Below the pieces are notes generated by a model. It was not told where the DNA came from. It made no database searches and saw only the letters and a list, made by a program, of their open reading frames with translations. The translations under genes and the position numbers were made by a program. From HKCCE3408 sp038530555 (GTDB lineage: Bacteria > Pseudomonadota > Alphaproteobacteria > Rhodobacterales > Rhodobacteraceae), in NCBI GenBank assembly GCA_038530555.1, contig JBCBCN010000002.1:124001-188000 (forward strand): DNA of 64,000 bases. Reading direction: 5' to 3'. Below, piece by piece: positions 6,593 to 14,624 of the stretch (positions within the stretch are counted from its first letter, which is position 1; every line of letters starts with the position of its first letter).

Positions 6593-7740
6593 TAAATTGG
6601 CTGCGGGAGGGAGCCGTCTCGATAGGGCTGCCAGTCCGAGATGTCGGGATAATGCGCCAACCGCCACGCACGCACCTTAGGGTTCATCACGCGCCGCCAG
6701 GCCGGAGGGCATGTCGCCAGCAGTGTCATCACCGGATAGCCGTAGGGCAGCTCGGGCACATCTTCGTCCGCGCGCGATTGCAGCACCGGGTAACGACGGT
6801 TCGGTTTGAAGTGGTGGTCGGAATGGCGCTGCAGATTGATCAACAACCAGTTGGAGGCTTTCTCGGTTGCGTTCCAGCTATGATGCGGGCCAACGGGTTC
6901 GTAGCGGCCCTCGCCCAGATGCCGCCGAGTTAGGCCGTAATGCTCGATGTAATTGACGAGCTCGAGCTGCCAGATCGCGGCAAAGGCTTGCGTGGCGAAA
7001 AGCGCGACACCAAGCGGCCCACCGATGGCTGCAGCCAGCGCCAGGAAAGCCAATTGCAGGGCGAAGTAGCGCCAGAACGGATTGCGCCGATGGGACCAAG
7101 GTCGCTTTTGCCGGGCGAGCGCGTTTGCCTCTGCCCGCCAGGCTGATCCCGGGCAGGCCAGCAAAACCCTCGGGAAATAGCGCCAAAAACCCTCGTTATA
7201 CCGAGCAGTCACCGGATCTCGGCGCGTAGCGACATAGCGATGGTGGACCAAGATATGCTCGGACCGGAAATGCGAATAAAGGACAGATGCCATCAGGATA
7301 TCGCCCATCCATTTCTCAAGCTTTGTGCGTTGATGCATCAACTCATGGGCATAGGTTATCCCGATTGTGCCGCTGAGGATCCCGAGACAGGCGAACAGGC
7401 CGAAAAGCTCCCCCGTGCTCAGATGCGCCGCATTGGGGGCGTACCAGATCATCGCGAACACGACCGCGATCTGAAGCGGCGGCCAGATCAAAGTCAGAAG
7501 CTGAAACCACTTGAGCTCGTCCTCAGCCGTGGTCGGGTCCGCGTTCTCAGTGTTCTGGCCGATCACGGCGTCGAGCAGCGCAAAGAGCCACCAGGTCGAC
7601 AGCGGCAAAAGCACGAGCCACCAACCGCCTTGGAATGCCACCGCGACGAACAGCGGCAGCAGGAGCAAAGATACCCAATAGGGCATCGCCGTTGAAAAGC
7701 GCGCCAGGCGCTCACGGGGGATAAAGCTTGTCTCGGTCAT
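6592..7740 (-). CDS. AlkB-family di-iron membrane hydroxylase (alkane 1-monooxygenase-like)
   Basis: Integral membrane non-haem di-iron enzyme, 382 residues. The histidine clusters of the alkane hydroxylase/xylene monooxygenase family are visible: HELMH (132-136), HFRSEHILVHH about 25 residues later, NYIEHYG further on, and LQRHSDHHFKP. About six hydrophobic segments surround them. Such enzymes hydroxylate terminal alkyl groups using electrons from rubredoxin and a reductase. No rubredoxin gene is adjacent, so the donor is encoded elsewhere and the substrate cannot be assigned. The ATG at 7740 is used; the gene follows mutY on the same strand with a 31-base gap. C-terminal residues are proline-rich and variable. 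Confidence 0.88.
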   Translation of the reverse strand: MTETSFIPRERLARFSTAMPYWVSLLLLPLFVAVAFQGGWWLVLLPLSTWWLFALLDAVIGQNTENADPTTAEDELKWFQLLTLIWPPLQIAVVFAMIWYAPNAAHLSTGELFGLFACLGILSGTIGITYAHELMHQRTKLEKWMGDILMASVLYSHFRSEHILVHHRYVATRRDPVTARYNEGFWRYFPRVLLACPGSAWRAEANALARQKRPWSHRRNPFWRYFALQLAFLALAAAIGGPLGVALFATQAFAAIWQLELVNYIEHYGLTRRHLGEGRYEPVGPHHSWNATEKASNWLLINLQRHSDHHFKPNRRYPVLQSRADEDVPELPYGYPVMTLLATCPPAWRRVMNPKVRAWRLAHYPDISDWQPYRDGSLPQPI

Positions 7741-7771
7741 GCGCTGAGTGTCGGCGCACGAGCCGTATGCG

Positions 7772-8833
7772 TCAATCCCGCTCTGCAATCGGGCGGATCA
7801 GGTCAAACGCCTTGCGCATAACGGTGGGCAGATCCGCAGGACGAAACGCCTGACGCGGGACAAACTCGCCGGTCGAGGGCGCGCCATCTATGCCGACGCG
7901 AGCAAAGCGCAGCGCGAGACGTAAGTGGAAATGCGTGAAGGTGTGGCGCACCTCCAGGCCCGGATCGCTCCAGTCGACGGAAATGGGTGGAGTTGTGTCT
8001 TGCAGCTCTTCGGCCCAAACCGATCCAGGCCAGCCCAGCATACCGCCCAAAAGGCCCTTGTCCGGCCGCCGCTCCAAAAGCCAGGCGCCATCGCTGCGTT
8101 GCGCGAGATACGCGATGCCAACCCGTGTCGGCTTGGCTTTTTTTGGCGCCTTGGCCGGTAACTCGGCTGCGATCCCTTGGCCCTGTCCCACACAGGACGG
8201 CCTGACCGGGCAAATGCCACAGGCTGGTCTGCGCGGGGTGCAGATCGTGGCACCCAGATCCATCACCGCCTGCGCATAATCTCCCGGTCGCGCCTGGGGC
8301 GTCAGCTCGTCGACAAGGGCTTTGAGCTTGGGTTTGGCGTGGGGCAAGGGCTCAGTGACCGCAAAGACGCGAGAGACGACCCGCTCCACATTGCCGTCCA
8401 TAACGCCTGCCGGACGATCAAAGGCGATCGCAGCGATTGCGGCGGCGGTATAGGGCCCAATTCCAGGCAGCGCGCGAAGGCCGTCCTCGGTATCGGGGAA
8501 AAGGCCACCATGATCCTCGGCCACGACGCGGGCGCATTTCAGCAGGTTGCGCGCGCGAGCATAGTACCCTAGCCCTGCCCAGGCGGCCATGACATCCGCA
8601 TCCGCGGCCGCCGCCAAATCCGAGACTGTCGGCCAGCACGATGTGAATTTGTGGAAATAGTCTTTGACCGCCGCCACAGTCGTTTGTTGCAGCATCACCT
8701 CCGAGAGCCATACGCGGTAAGGATCCGGGCGCGTGCCACCGGCGCGATCCTGCGGGCCAACGCGCCAGGGCAGATCGCGGGCATGGCGGTCGTACCAATC
8801 CAGTAGATCGGGGGCTATGACTCCCTCACGCAA
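7772..8833 (-). CDS. mutY: A/G-specific adenine DNA glycosylase
   Basis: Removes adenine mispaired with 8-oxoguanine. The 353-residue protein has the catalytic Glu in SEVMLQQT (about 45), the helix-hairpin-helix ALPGIGPYTAA (121-131), and the catalytic Asp146 in DGNVERV. The [4Fe-4S] loop Cys198-X6-Cys205-X2-Cys208-X5-Cys214 is perfect. A C-terminal NUDIX-like domain for 8-oxoG reading follows (about 235-350). TTG at 8833 is used because an in-frame stop lies just upstream and no ATG or GTG occurs before the conserved start; GAGGGAG lies upstream. It is divergent from the DUF721/DsbA pair, as in the conserved alphaproteobacterial block that includes ccrM. Confidence 0.96.
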   Translation of the reverse strand: MREGVIAPDLLDWYDRHARDLPWRVGPQDRAGGTRPDPYRVWLSEVMLQQTTVAAVKDYFHKFTSCWPTVSDLAAAADADVMAAWAGLGYYARARNLLKCARVVAEDHGGLFPDTEDGLRALPGIGPYTAAAIAAIAFDRPAGVMDGNVERVVSRVFAVTEPLPHAKPKLKALVDELTPQARPGDYAQAVMDLGATICTPRRPACGICPVRPSCVGQGQGIAAELPAKAPKKAKPTRVGIAYLAQRSDGAWLLERRPDKGLLGGMLGWPGSVWAEELQDTTPPISVDWSDPGLEVRHTFTHFHLRLALRFARVGIDGAPSTGEFVPRQAFRPADLPTVMRKAFDLIRPIAERD

Positions 8834-8916
8834 GCTTTATTGCTCCCTCAGCGACGTTGTTATTGGATGGCGCTTCGCGGTCTAATAGATTGCACGTAAT
8901 GAAAGGACATCAAGCC

Positions 8917-9471
8917 ATGCCCGACCGTGATCCACAGCTTTACGCCGCCAAACGGCGCAATGGCCGTGGATTTGTCGCCGCATCCCGCCTGGTGGCTCAA
9001 CATCTGCGCGGCCCGGCGGAGCGTCGCGGCTTTGCGGAGGCCAAGCTTTTGAGTCGCTGGACTGAGATCGTTGGGGCAGACCTTGCGACGCTTTGTGTGC
9101 CGGTGCGGGTCAAGCATACGCGCGGCACGACGCTTGGTAATACGCTTGTTGTGCTCAGCACCGGATCGAATGCGCCCCTGGTGGCGATGCGCCAAGAAGA
9201 CATGCTCGCCCGGGTCAACGCCTGCTACGGCTATCGGGCAGTCAGCAAGATCCAGATCACGCAAACGGCGCCCAGCGGCTTTGCCGAAGGCCAAGCCACC
9301 TTCGCCGGGCCTCGCGCCAAGGCAAAACCGGCAGAGCCTGACCGCGCCGCCTTGGCCGAAGCCGAGGCAACCGTTTCAAGAATCGAAAACCCCGAGCTGC
9401 GCGATGCGCTTACGCGGCTCAGCAGAAACGTGTTGGCCCGCCAGGCCGCAGAAAAAGGAAAAACCTCATGA
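8917..9471 (+). CDS. DUF721 / DciA-like protein
   Basis: A 184-residue DUF721 protein. DciA members of this family act as bacterial loaders or helpers of the replicative helicase DnaB, so a replication role is plausible. The DUF721 core (about residues 20-115) shows RWTEIVGADLATLCVPVRV and the strand LVVLSTGSNAPLVA, then the helical MRQEDMLARVNACYGYRAV. The C-terminal third is charged and low-complexity. ATG at 8917 is preferred over in-frame starts at 8857 and 8899 because AAGGA precedes it at a suitable distance. Its stop overlaps the dsbA start by four bases (ATGA). Confidence 0.85.
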   Translation: MPDRDPQLYAAKRRNGRGFVAASRLVAQHLRGPAERRGFAEAKLLSRWTEIVGADLATLCVPVRVKHTRGTTLGNTLVVLSTGSNAPLVAMRQEDMLARVNACYGYRAVSKIQITQTAPSGFAEGQATFAGPRAKAKPAEPDRAALAEAEATVSRIENPELRDALTRLSRNVLARQAAEKGKTS

Positions 9472-10124
9472 AACGACGTCTTCTCCTGACAGCGATGGGC
9501 GCCACCGCCTTGGGTGGCCTTGGAGCACCGCTTTTGCGCGGTCGGGCCGGAGCGCCCTGGGGTGCGGCGCATGCACAAGAGGCCGAAAGCAGCGTCGAGT
9601 TGGTGGAAATGGCGCAAGGCAGCGACGACGCGCCGGTCGAGCTGATTGAATATGCCAGCCTGACTTGCGGGTTCTGCGCGCGCTTCCACGTGGAGGTCTA
9701 TCCACAGCTCAAAGAAAACTACATCGATACCGGTCTGGTCCGGTACGTCGTGCGTGAGGTCTATCTCGACCGCTTCGGCCTCTGGGCCTCGATGGTCGCG
9801 CGCTGTGCGGGTCCCGTGCGCTTTTTCGGCGTGACCGATATCCTTTATGAGACCCAGCGTGAATGGGCCACCGGCGACCCGGCAACCGTGGCGGAGAACC
9901 TGCGCCGCATTGGCCGCACCGTTGGAATGAGCGACGATGAGTTGCAGACTTGCCTGACCGATGGTGCGTTCGCCCAGGCGCTGGTCGACCGCTATGAAGG
10001 GTTCGCCGAGGTACATGACATCCCGGGCACACCAACCTTCTACATCAATGACGAACAGCATTCGAATATGGGCTATTCCGAATTGGCGGGCGTTTTGGAC
10101 GCGGCCATCGAAGCGGCCGGCTGA
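9468..10124 (+). CDS. DsbA-family thiol:disulfide protein, exported
   Basis: A 218-residue periplasmic thioredoxin-fold protein. The N-terminus has twin arginines (KRRLLLTAMG) and a hydrophobic stretch, so export could be by Tat or Sec; cleavage is likely near AHAQEAE (about 36). The active site is C67-G-F-C70 in YASLTCGFCARFH, and the cis-proline loop GTPTF lies near residue 189. It likely oxidises or shuffles disulfides in exported proteins; the cysteine-repeat protein at 4536 would be a candidate substrate (inference). It is translationally coupled to the DUF721 gene. In many alphaproteobacteria smc follows this gene; here a CoA-transferase does. Confidence 0.92.
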   Translation: MKRRLLLTAMGATALGGLGAPLLRGRAGAPWGAAHAQEAESSVELVEMAQGSDDAPVELIEYASLTCGFCARFHVEVYPQLKENYIDTGLVRYVVREVYLDRFGLWASMVARCAGPVRFFGVTDILYETQREWATGDPATVAENLRRIGRTVGMSDDELQTCLTDGAFAQALVDRYEGFAEVHDIPGTPTFYINDEQHSNMGYSELAGVLDAAIEAAG

Positions 10125-10138
10125 CGGAGCCGGCCGAG

Positions 10139-11254
10139 ATGGGCGACGCGCCCCTCGCGGGTCTGAAAGTCATCGAATTGGCGCGTATTCTGGCCGGTCC
10201 TTGGGCGGGCCAGACGCTTGCCGATCTCGGGGCCGAAGTCATCAAGATCGAGGCGCCCGAAGGTGATGATACGCGGCGTTGGGGCCCGCCATTCATTGAC
10301 CATGAGGGCGAGCGTTCTGCGGCCTATTTCCACGCCTGCAATCGCGGGAAATCCTCGCGCGTCGTCGATCTGAGAACCCCTGAGGGCCAAGACGAAATCC
10401 GCGGTATTGTCCGCGACGCCGACATCTTGATCGAGAATTTCAAAGTCGGCGGCCTCGCGAAATACGGCTTGGATTATCCAAGTCTGTCCAAGTTCAACCC
10501 GAGGCTTATCTATTGCTCGATCACCGGCTTCGGGCAGACCGGGCCTTATGCGCACCGCCCCGGCTATGACTACATTATCCAAGGAATGTCAGGCGTTATG
10601 TCGGTCACGGGTGACCCGGGTGGACAACCGCAGAAGGTGGGGATCGCCGTCACGGACATTCTGACCGGTCTTTACAGCGTCAACGCGATCCTGGCCGCGC
10701 TGCACCAGCGAGGGGCAACGGGCAGAGGCCAGCATATCGATATGGCTTTACTCGACGTGGCCGTGGCCTTTACCGCCAATCAAGCGATGAACTACTTGGC
10801 GACCGGCACCGCACCCGAGCGGATCGGCAACGCGCATCAAAATCTCGTCCCCTATCAAGTGTTCGACTGCTCGGACGGATGGATCATCATCGCGACTGGC
10901 AACGATGCGCAATTTCAGCGGCTCTGCGCCCTGCTCGGCTGCGCGGACCTTGCTTTCCAGCCCGATTTCCTAACCAACGCCGACCGGGTGGCGCATCGCG
11001 ATGCGTTGTCTGCTGCGTTGGGTGAGGCGACCCGCCGTTGGACACGGGACGCGCTTCTGACGGAGTGCGAAAAGCACGGCGTGCCAGTGGGGCCGATCAA
11101 TGACATGGAGGACGTTTTTGCCGATCCCCAGGTCAAAGCGCGCGGTTTGCGTCTCGATCTGGACGGTGTGCCTAGCGTGCGGCACCCGTTTCGCTTTTCA
11201 GAGGCGGGTGGGGTGGAGGCACGTCCTGCGCCAAAGCTGGGCGGCGGCGACTGA
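10139..11254 (+). CDS. CaiB/BaiF-family CoA-transferase
   Basis: Family III CoA-transferase, 371 residues, moving CoA between carboxylic acids in the cytoplasm. The N-terminal half is typical: GLKVIELARILAGPWAGQ, LADLGAEVIKIE, and the CoA-contact region ENFKVGGLAKYGLDY. Asp173 in AVTDILTGLYS is at the position of the nucleophile that forms the acyl-aspartyl anhydride. The C-terminal cap VGPINDMEDVFADPQV is present. The substrate cannot be read from sequence; formyl, succinyl, mesaconyl and 2-methylacyl members all look like this. It starts 14 bases after dsbA and is probably co-transcribed with it, though functionally unrelated. Confidence 0.9.
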   Translation: MGDAPLAGLKVIELARILAGPWAGQTLADLGAEVIKIEAPEGDDTRRWGPPFIDHEGERSAAYFHACNRGKSSRVVDLRTPEGQDEIRGIVRDADILIENFKVGGLAKYGLDYPSLSKFNPRLIYCSITGFGQTGPYAHRPGYDYIIQGMSGVMSVTGDPGGQPQKVGIAVTDILTGLYSVNAILAALHQRGATGRGQHIDMALLDVAVAFTANQAMNYLATGTAPERIGNAHQNLVPYQVFDCSDGWIIIATGNDAQFQRLCALLGCADLAFQPDFLTNADRVAHRDALSAALGEATRRWTRDALLTECEKHGVPVGPINDMEDVFADPQVKARGLRLDLDGVPSVRHPFRFSEAGGVEARPAPKLGGGD

Positions 11255-11262
11255 TCGAAGTC

Positions 11263-12219
11263 TCAGGTCAGGGCCCCTATCGCAGTCAACAGCGCTGTGT
11301 CATTTTCGAGATGAAGGCGCACGGGCACGCTGACGACCTTCTGGCGAAAGTCTTGAGGCAGACGCACGGCATCTTTCTCGGTCGTGACCATCAAGGCATT
11401 GCGCGCCAGGGCCTCGGTCTCGATCCGCCTCATGAGAGGGCGGGTCAGTGGCTGATGATCTCCAAGCGCGATCCGTCTCAGGATTTGCGCCCCAGCCGCC
11501 TCGAGCGTTGCAAAGAAGCGCTCTGGATGGCCGATGCCCGCAAAGGCCAAAACCGGCGCGTTTTGCAGCGGCATGCCCGTCGGCAGCGGTCGAAGCTCTC
11601 CGCGCAAAACGGGCAGTTCGCCGGGAATATCCACTTCGCCCTGCCCCATGAGAATCGCCAAATCAGCCCGGCCAAAGCCCTTGCCCAAGGGCTCCCGCAG
11701 CGGACCGGCGGGAATGATCCGGCCATTGCCGAAGCCCCGCGCGGCATCCACAACAAGGATCGATAGGTCATAGCGCACGCCTGGGTTCTGAAAGCCGTCG
11801 TCGAAGATCAGGATATCGGCCCCCGCCGCAACGGCAGCCTTAGCGCCCAGCGCACGGTTTTCCGCAACCCAAACCGGCGCGAACCCTGTCAGGAGCAGGG
11901 GCTCATCTCCCACATCCGCAGCTTTGTGCCGTTTCGGATCGACCGCGACAGGGCCCTTGAGCGTTCCGCCATAGCCGCGGCTGACGATATGCGGCGTGCG
12001 GCCCGCATCGCGCAAAAGCTGTGCCAGATGCATTACGACAGGTGTTTTGCCGGTACCGCCCGCCGTTAAATTGCCCACGCAAATCACCGGAACACCCGCT
12101 TCGACCCGCGGACCGGCCGCTAACCTCCTAGCAGTGCCCGCCGCGTAGAGGGCCCCCAGCGGTGCGAGAAGAAAGGATCGCAGACCCGGCGCCGCGTACC
12201 AGAATGCCGGTGTGCGCAT
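11263..12219 (-). CDS. lpxK: Tetraacyldisaccharide 4'-kinase
   Basis: Phosphorylates the 4' position of the lipid A disaccharide precursor at the inner membrane. The 318-residue protein has an N-terminal hydrophobic membrane-associating stretch and the Walker A motif LTAGGTGKTP (51-60). It also has SRGYGG and DDGFQN, both characteristic of LpxK, then TTEKDAVRLP near the C-terminus. The ATG overlaps the last base of the waaA stop (TAATG), so the two are translationally coupled. It is the last gene of a leftward lipopolysaccharide unit and converges with the CoA-transferase gene across an 8-base gap. Confidence 0.96.
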   Translation of the reverse strand: MRTPAFWYAAPGLRSFLLAPLGALYAAGTARRLAAGPRVEAGVPVICVGNLTAGGTGKTPVVMHLAQLLRDAGRTPHIVSRGYGGTLKGPVAVDPKRHKAADVGDEPLLLTGFAPVWVAENRALGAKAAVAAGADILIFDDGFQNPGVRYDLSILVVDAARGFGNGRIIPAGPLREPLGKGFGRADLAILMGQGEVDIPGELPVLRGELRPLPTGMPLQNAPVLAFAGIGHPERFFATLEAAGAQILRRIALGDHQPLTRPLMRRIETEALARNALMVTTEKDAVRLPQDFRQKVVSVPVRLHLENDTALLTAIGALT

Positions 12220-13520
12220 TACACGCGTCCCGGCTGCGACCCGGTCTCGATATGCGTCAGAATGAGATCAACCGCCTGCTCCGTTACGTCAGCCCCGGCC
12301 GAAGATACCTCCCAGGCTGCATTGGCCATGGCCGCCGCACGGTCGGGATTAAGGAGCTGATCGACCGCAACAGCCAGCGCATCTGCCGAGCTGACGAGGC
12401 GCGCGGCACTCGCCTCACTCAGCCTTTGATAGATGTCCACAAAATTGCTGACATAGGGCCCATGCAGGATTGCAGAGCCTAACGCCGCAGGCTCAAACGG
12501 GTTGTGCCCGCCTATCGTCACGAGGGAGCCGCCGACGAAACTGACCGGAGCCAAGCGGTACCACAGACCCATCTCGCCCAAGGTGTCGGCCAGATAGACC
12601 TGCGTGTCGCTGTCGATCTTCTCTCCGGCAGACCGGCGCGCGGTGTTCCATTCCTTCTCCTCGAGAAGCTGCATCAGGTCTGCAGACCTTCGCGGATGGC
12701 GCGGAGCGAGGATCAGCAAAAGCCTGGGATTGCTTCGCAAAACCTTTTCATGCGCGGTCAGCGCAATCTCTTCCTCGCCCTCATGGGTGGACGCTGCAAG
12801 CCAGACCGGACGCCCTTTGATCTGAGCGGCAAGCTCAGCCCGGTCGGCCTCATCATGGGGAAGCGCCGCGGCGCCTTCCTTGAGGGTGCCTGTGATCTCC
12901 ATGCGATCTTCTGGCAGGCCGAGGCGTCGCAGATGGCCCGCAGAGATCCCGTCTTGTACATGGGCGGCACGGAAAAGACGCAAAAGATCGCGCACCGCGC
13001 CCGACATCATGAAACGCCACCGGTCGGCGCTTTTCTTGGACATGCGGGCGTTGAGCAAAAGCATGGCAATGCCGCGTCGGTCCGTTTCGACCAGGAGCGC
13101 TGGCCAAAGCTCACTCTCCGTCCAGATGGCGATGTCAGGCCGCCAATGGTCGAGGAACCGCGACACCCAGGCCACTGCATCAAGCGGCACGAACTGATGA
13201 AAGGCGCGATCGGGCAGGCGGCTCTCCATCAGCCGCGCCGAGGTAACTGTGCCGGTCGTCACCAGGAAATGCGCCTCGGGGAGGTCAACGCTCAAGCGGC
13301 GGATCAATTCCAAGAGGGAGACGCTCTCTCCGACACTCGCGGCATGGAACCAGATCAGCTGTCCCGCGGGCCGGGCGCGGGACGCTAAACCGCGCCGCTC
13401 ATCGATGCGTTCGGCGTCTTCCTTTCCGCTGGCCAACCGGCGGCGTAGGACACGCTCAAAGAACCGCGGTAAGGCCTTGGAAAACGCGAGATAGCTCGAA
13501 AGGACGATTGAGCGCGGCAT
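12219..13520 (-). CDS. waaA: 3-deoxy-D-manno-octulosonic acid (KDO) transferase
   Basis: Adds KDO to lipid IVA at the inner membrane. The 433-residue GT-B-fold protein has a membrane-anchoring N-terminus. Motifs include WFHAASVGES with the family's catalytic glutamate, LVTTGTVTSARLM, the donor-site ASTHEGEEE, and FVGGSLVTIGGHNPFEPAA. The N-terminal lead before WFHAAS is slightly long but has no better start. It lies 17 bases after a DUF4170 gene and directly overlaps lpxK, an order common in alphaproteobacteria. Confidence 0.96.
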   Translation of the reverse strand: MPRSIVLSSYLAFSKALPRFFERVLRRRLASGKEDAERIDERRGLASRARPAGQLIWFHAASVGESVSLLELIRRLSVDLPEAHFLVTTGTVTSARLMESRLPDRAFHQFVPLDAVAWVSRFLDHWRPDIAIWTESELWPALLVETDRRGIAMLLLNARMSKKSADRWRFMMSGAVRDLLRLFRAAHVQDGISAGHLRRLGLPEDRMEITGTLKEGAAALPHDEADRAELAAQIKGRPVWLAASTHEGEEEIALTAHEKVLRSNPRLLLILAPRHPRRSADLMQLLEEKEWNTARRSAGEKIDSDTQVYLADTLGEMGLWYRLAPVSFVGGSLVTIGGHNPFEPAALGSAILHGPYVSNFVDIYQRLSEASAARLVSSADALAVAVDQLLNPDRAAAMANAAWEVSSAGADVTEQAVDLILTHIETGSQPGRV

Positions 13521-13537
13521 GTGGGATACTCAACCGA

Positions 13538-13780
13538 TCAAGCGTTCTTGTCTGAAGATGGCTCATTCGGCGATGCGTCGGCGTTCTGCTCTAAATCGGC
13601 GATAAAGTAGCGCATATTTGCGTTGTCGACGGTGCGCTGTGCCTCGGATTTCCAGGCGTCATAGGCGCTTTCGTAGTCGTCAAAAACACCGACCAAATGG
13701 ACCGCGCTGAGGTCTCGGAAATCGTGCCCTGCGGGATCGACCAACTCGCCGCCATAGACCAGATGCAGCTTCTTCGACAT
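13538..13780 (-). CDS. DUF4170 small protein
   Basis: An 80-residue cytoplasmic protein of the DUF4170 family, whose genes commonly sit next to waaA/kdtA in alphaproteobacteria. Its core is KLHLVYGGELVDP, then VHLVGVFDDYESAYDAWKSEAQRTVDNANMRYFIADL, with an acidic, disordered C-terminus. The biochemical role is unknown. Its position just ahead of waaA suggests a link with lipid A/KDO assembly. The start at 13780 has no competing alternative. Confidence 0.9.
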   Translation of the reverse strand: MSKKLHLVYGGELVDPAGHDFRDLSAVHLVGVFDDYESAYDAWKSEAQRTVDNANMRYFIADLEQNADASPNEPSSDKNA

Positions 13781-13832
13781 GCCCTATCCCCGCTGTTTTC
13801 TGCGCGCGACGTTACCTATTGCGCCTTGCCGG

Positions 13833-14624
13833 TCAAGCCGCCGCGCCTCGCGCCCGATCCAAAAGCTGCCGATGCAGGGTGGGATTGGCCGCAAGGACCC
13901 CGGCTTGCTTGGCGCCCGGGCTGTTAAAGCGCATCGGGCGGCCATCGCGGTCGGTCACGCGCCCGCCTGCTTCTTGTAGGATGACCACGCCCGCCGCGAT
14001 ATCCCATTCCCAAGCGTCGCGGAAACTGACCACCGCGTCAAAACGGTCTTGGGCGACGAGCGCCAGACGATTTGCAAAGGAGGAGCGGTAGGCCGGCTCA
14101 AGCGGCGGCGGACCTCCAGGCCAGTATTCCTCGCGCATATGTTTGCGGGAGCCCAGCACCGTGCCCGCCGTCAGCTCATCGCGCGGCGGCATCTGCAAAC
14201 GCTCGCCGTTCAGATAGGCACCGTGCCCCTCCGCAGCCGCATAGAGCCGGTCCAACACCGGCAGATAGACCACCCCCGCGACGGGCACCCCATGGCGCAC
14301 CAATCCAAGCGAGTGAGAGAATGATGATCTGCCCTCACTATAGGCTCGAGTCCCGTCAATAGGGTCTATCACGAAGACGCTTTCGCGTTCCAATCGGGCG
14401 GGCGTGTCAGGCGTTTCCTCGCTCAACCAGCCGTAGTTGGGACGTGCCTTTGTCAGCGTTTCCTTCAGCATCGCGTCGATTTCCAGATCGGCATCGGTGA
14501 GCGGGCCCGCGTCATCCGGCTTTTCCCAGGAACGGATGCCCTTCTCTCGGTGCCTCGTCGCGATCTCACCCGCCCGGCGCGCCGCCTCGATCAATATGTC
14601 GAGATCCCGATCAAGCCCCTGCAA
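13833..14624 (-). CDS. Inositol monophosphatase-family phosphatase (CysQ-like)
   Basis: A Mg-dependent, lithium-sensitive-fold phosphatase of 263 residues. Metal-binding motifs are present: LSEETPD (first acidic site), DPIDGTRAY (the family D-P-I-D-G-T signature) and WEWDIAAGVVIL (second D). The family includes 3'(2'),5'-bisphosphate nucleotidases, inositol and fructose-1,6-bisphosphatases; proximity to wall and lipid genes does not settle the substrate. TTG at 14624 is preferred because GAGGGG lies seven bases upstream; TTG at 14642 is an alternative adding six residues. It overlaps the end of the pmbA-like gene by 14 bases. Confidence 0.9.
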   Translation of the reverse strand: MQGLDRDLDILIEAARRAGEIATRHREKGIRSWEKPDDAGPLTDADLEIDAMLKETLTKARPNYGWLSEETPDTPARLERESVFVIDPIDGTRAYSEGRSSFSHSLGLVRHGVPVAGVVYLPVLDRLYAAAEGHGAYLNGERLQMPPRDELTAGTVLGSRKHMREEYWPGGPPPLEPAYRSSFANRLALVAQDRFDAVVSFRDAWEWDIAAGVVILQEAGGRVTDRDGRPMRFNSPGAKQAGVLAANPTLHRQLLDRARGAAA

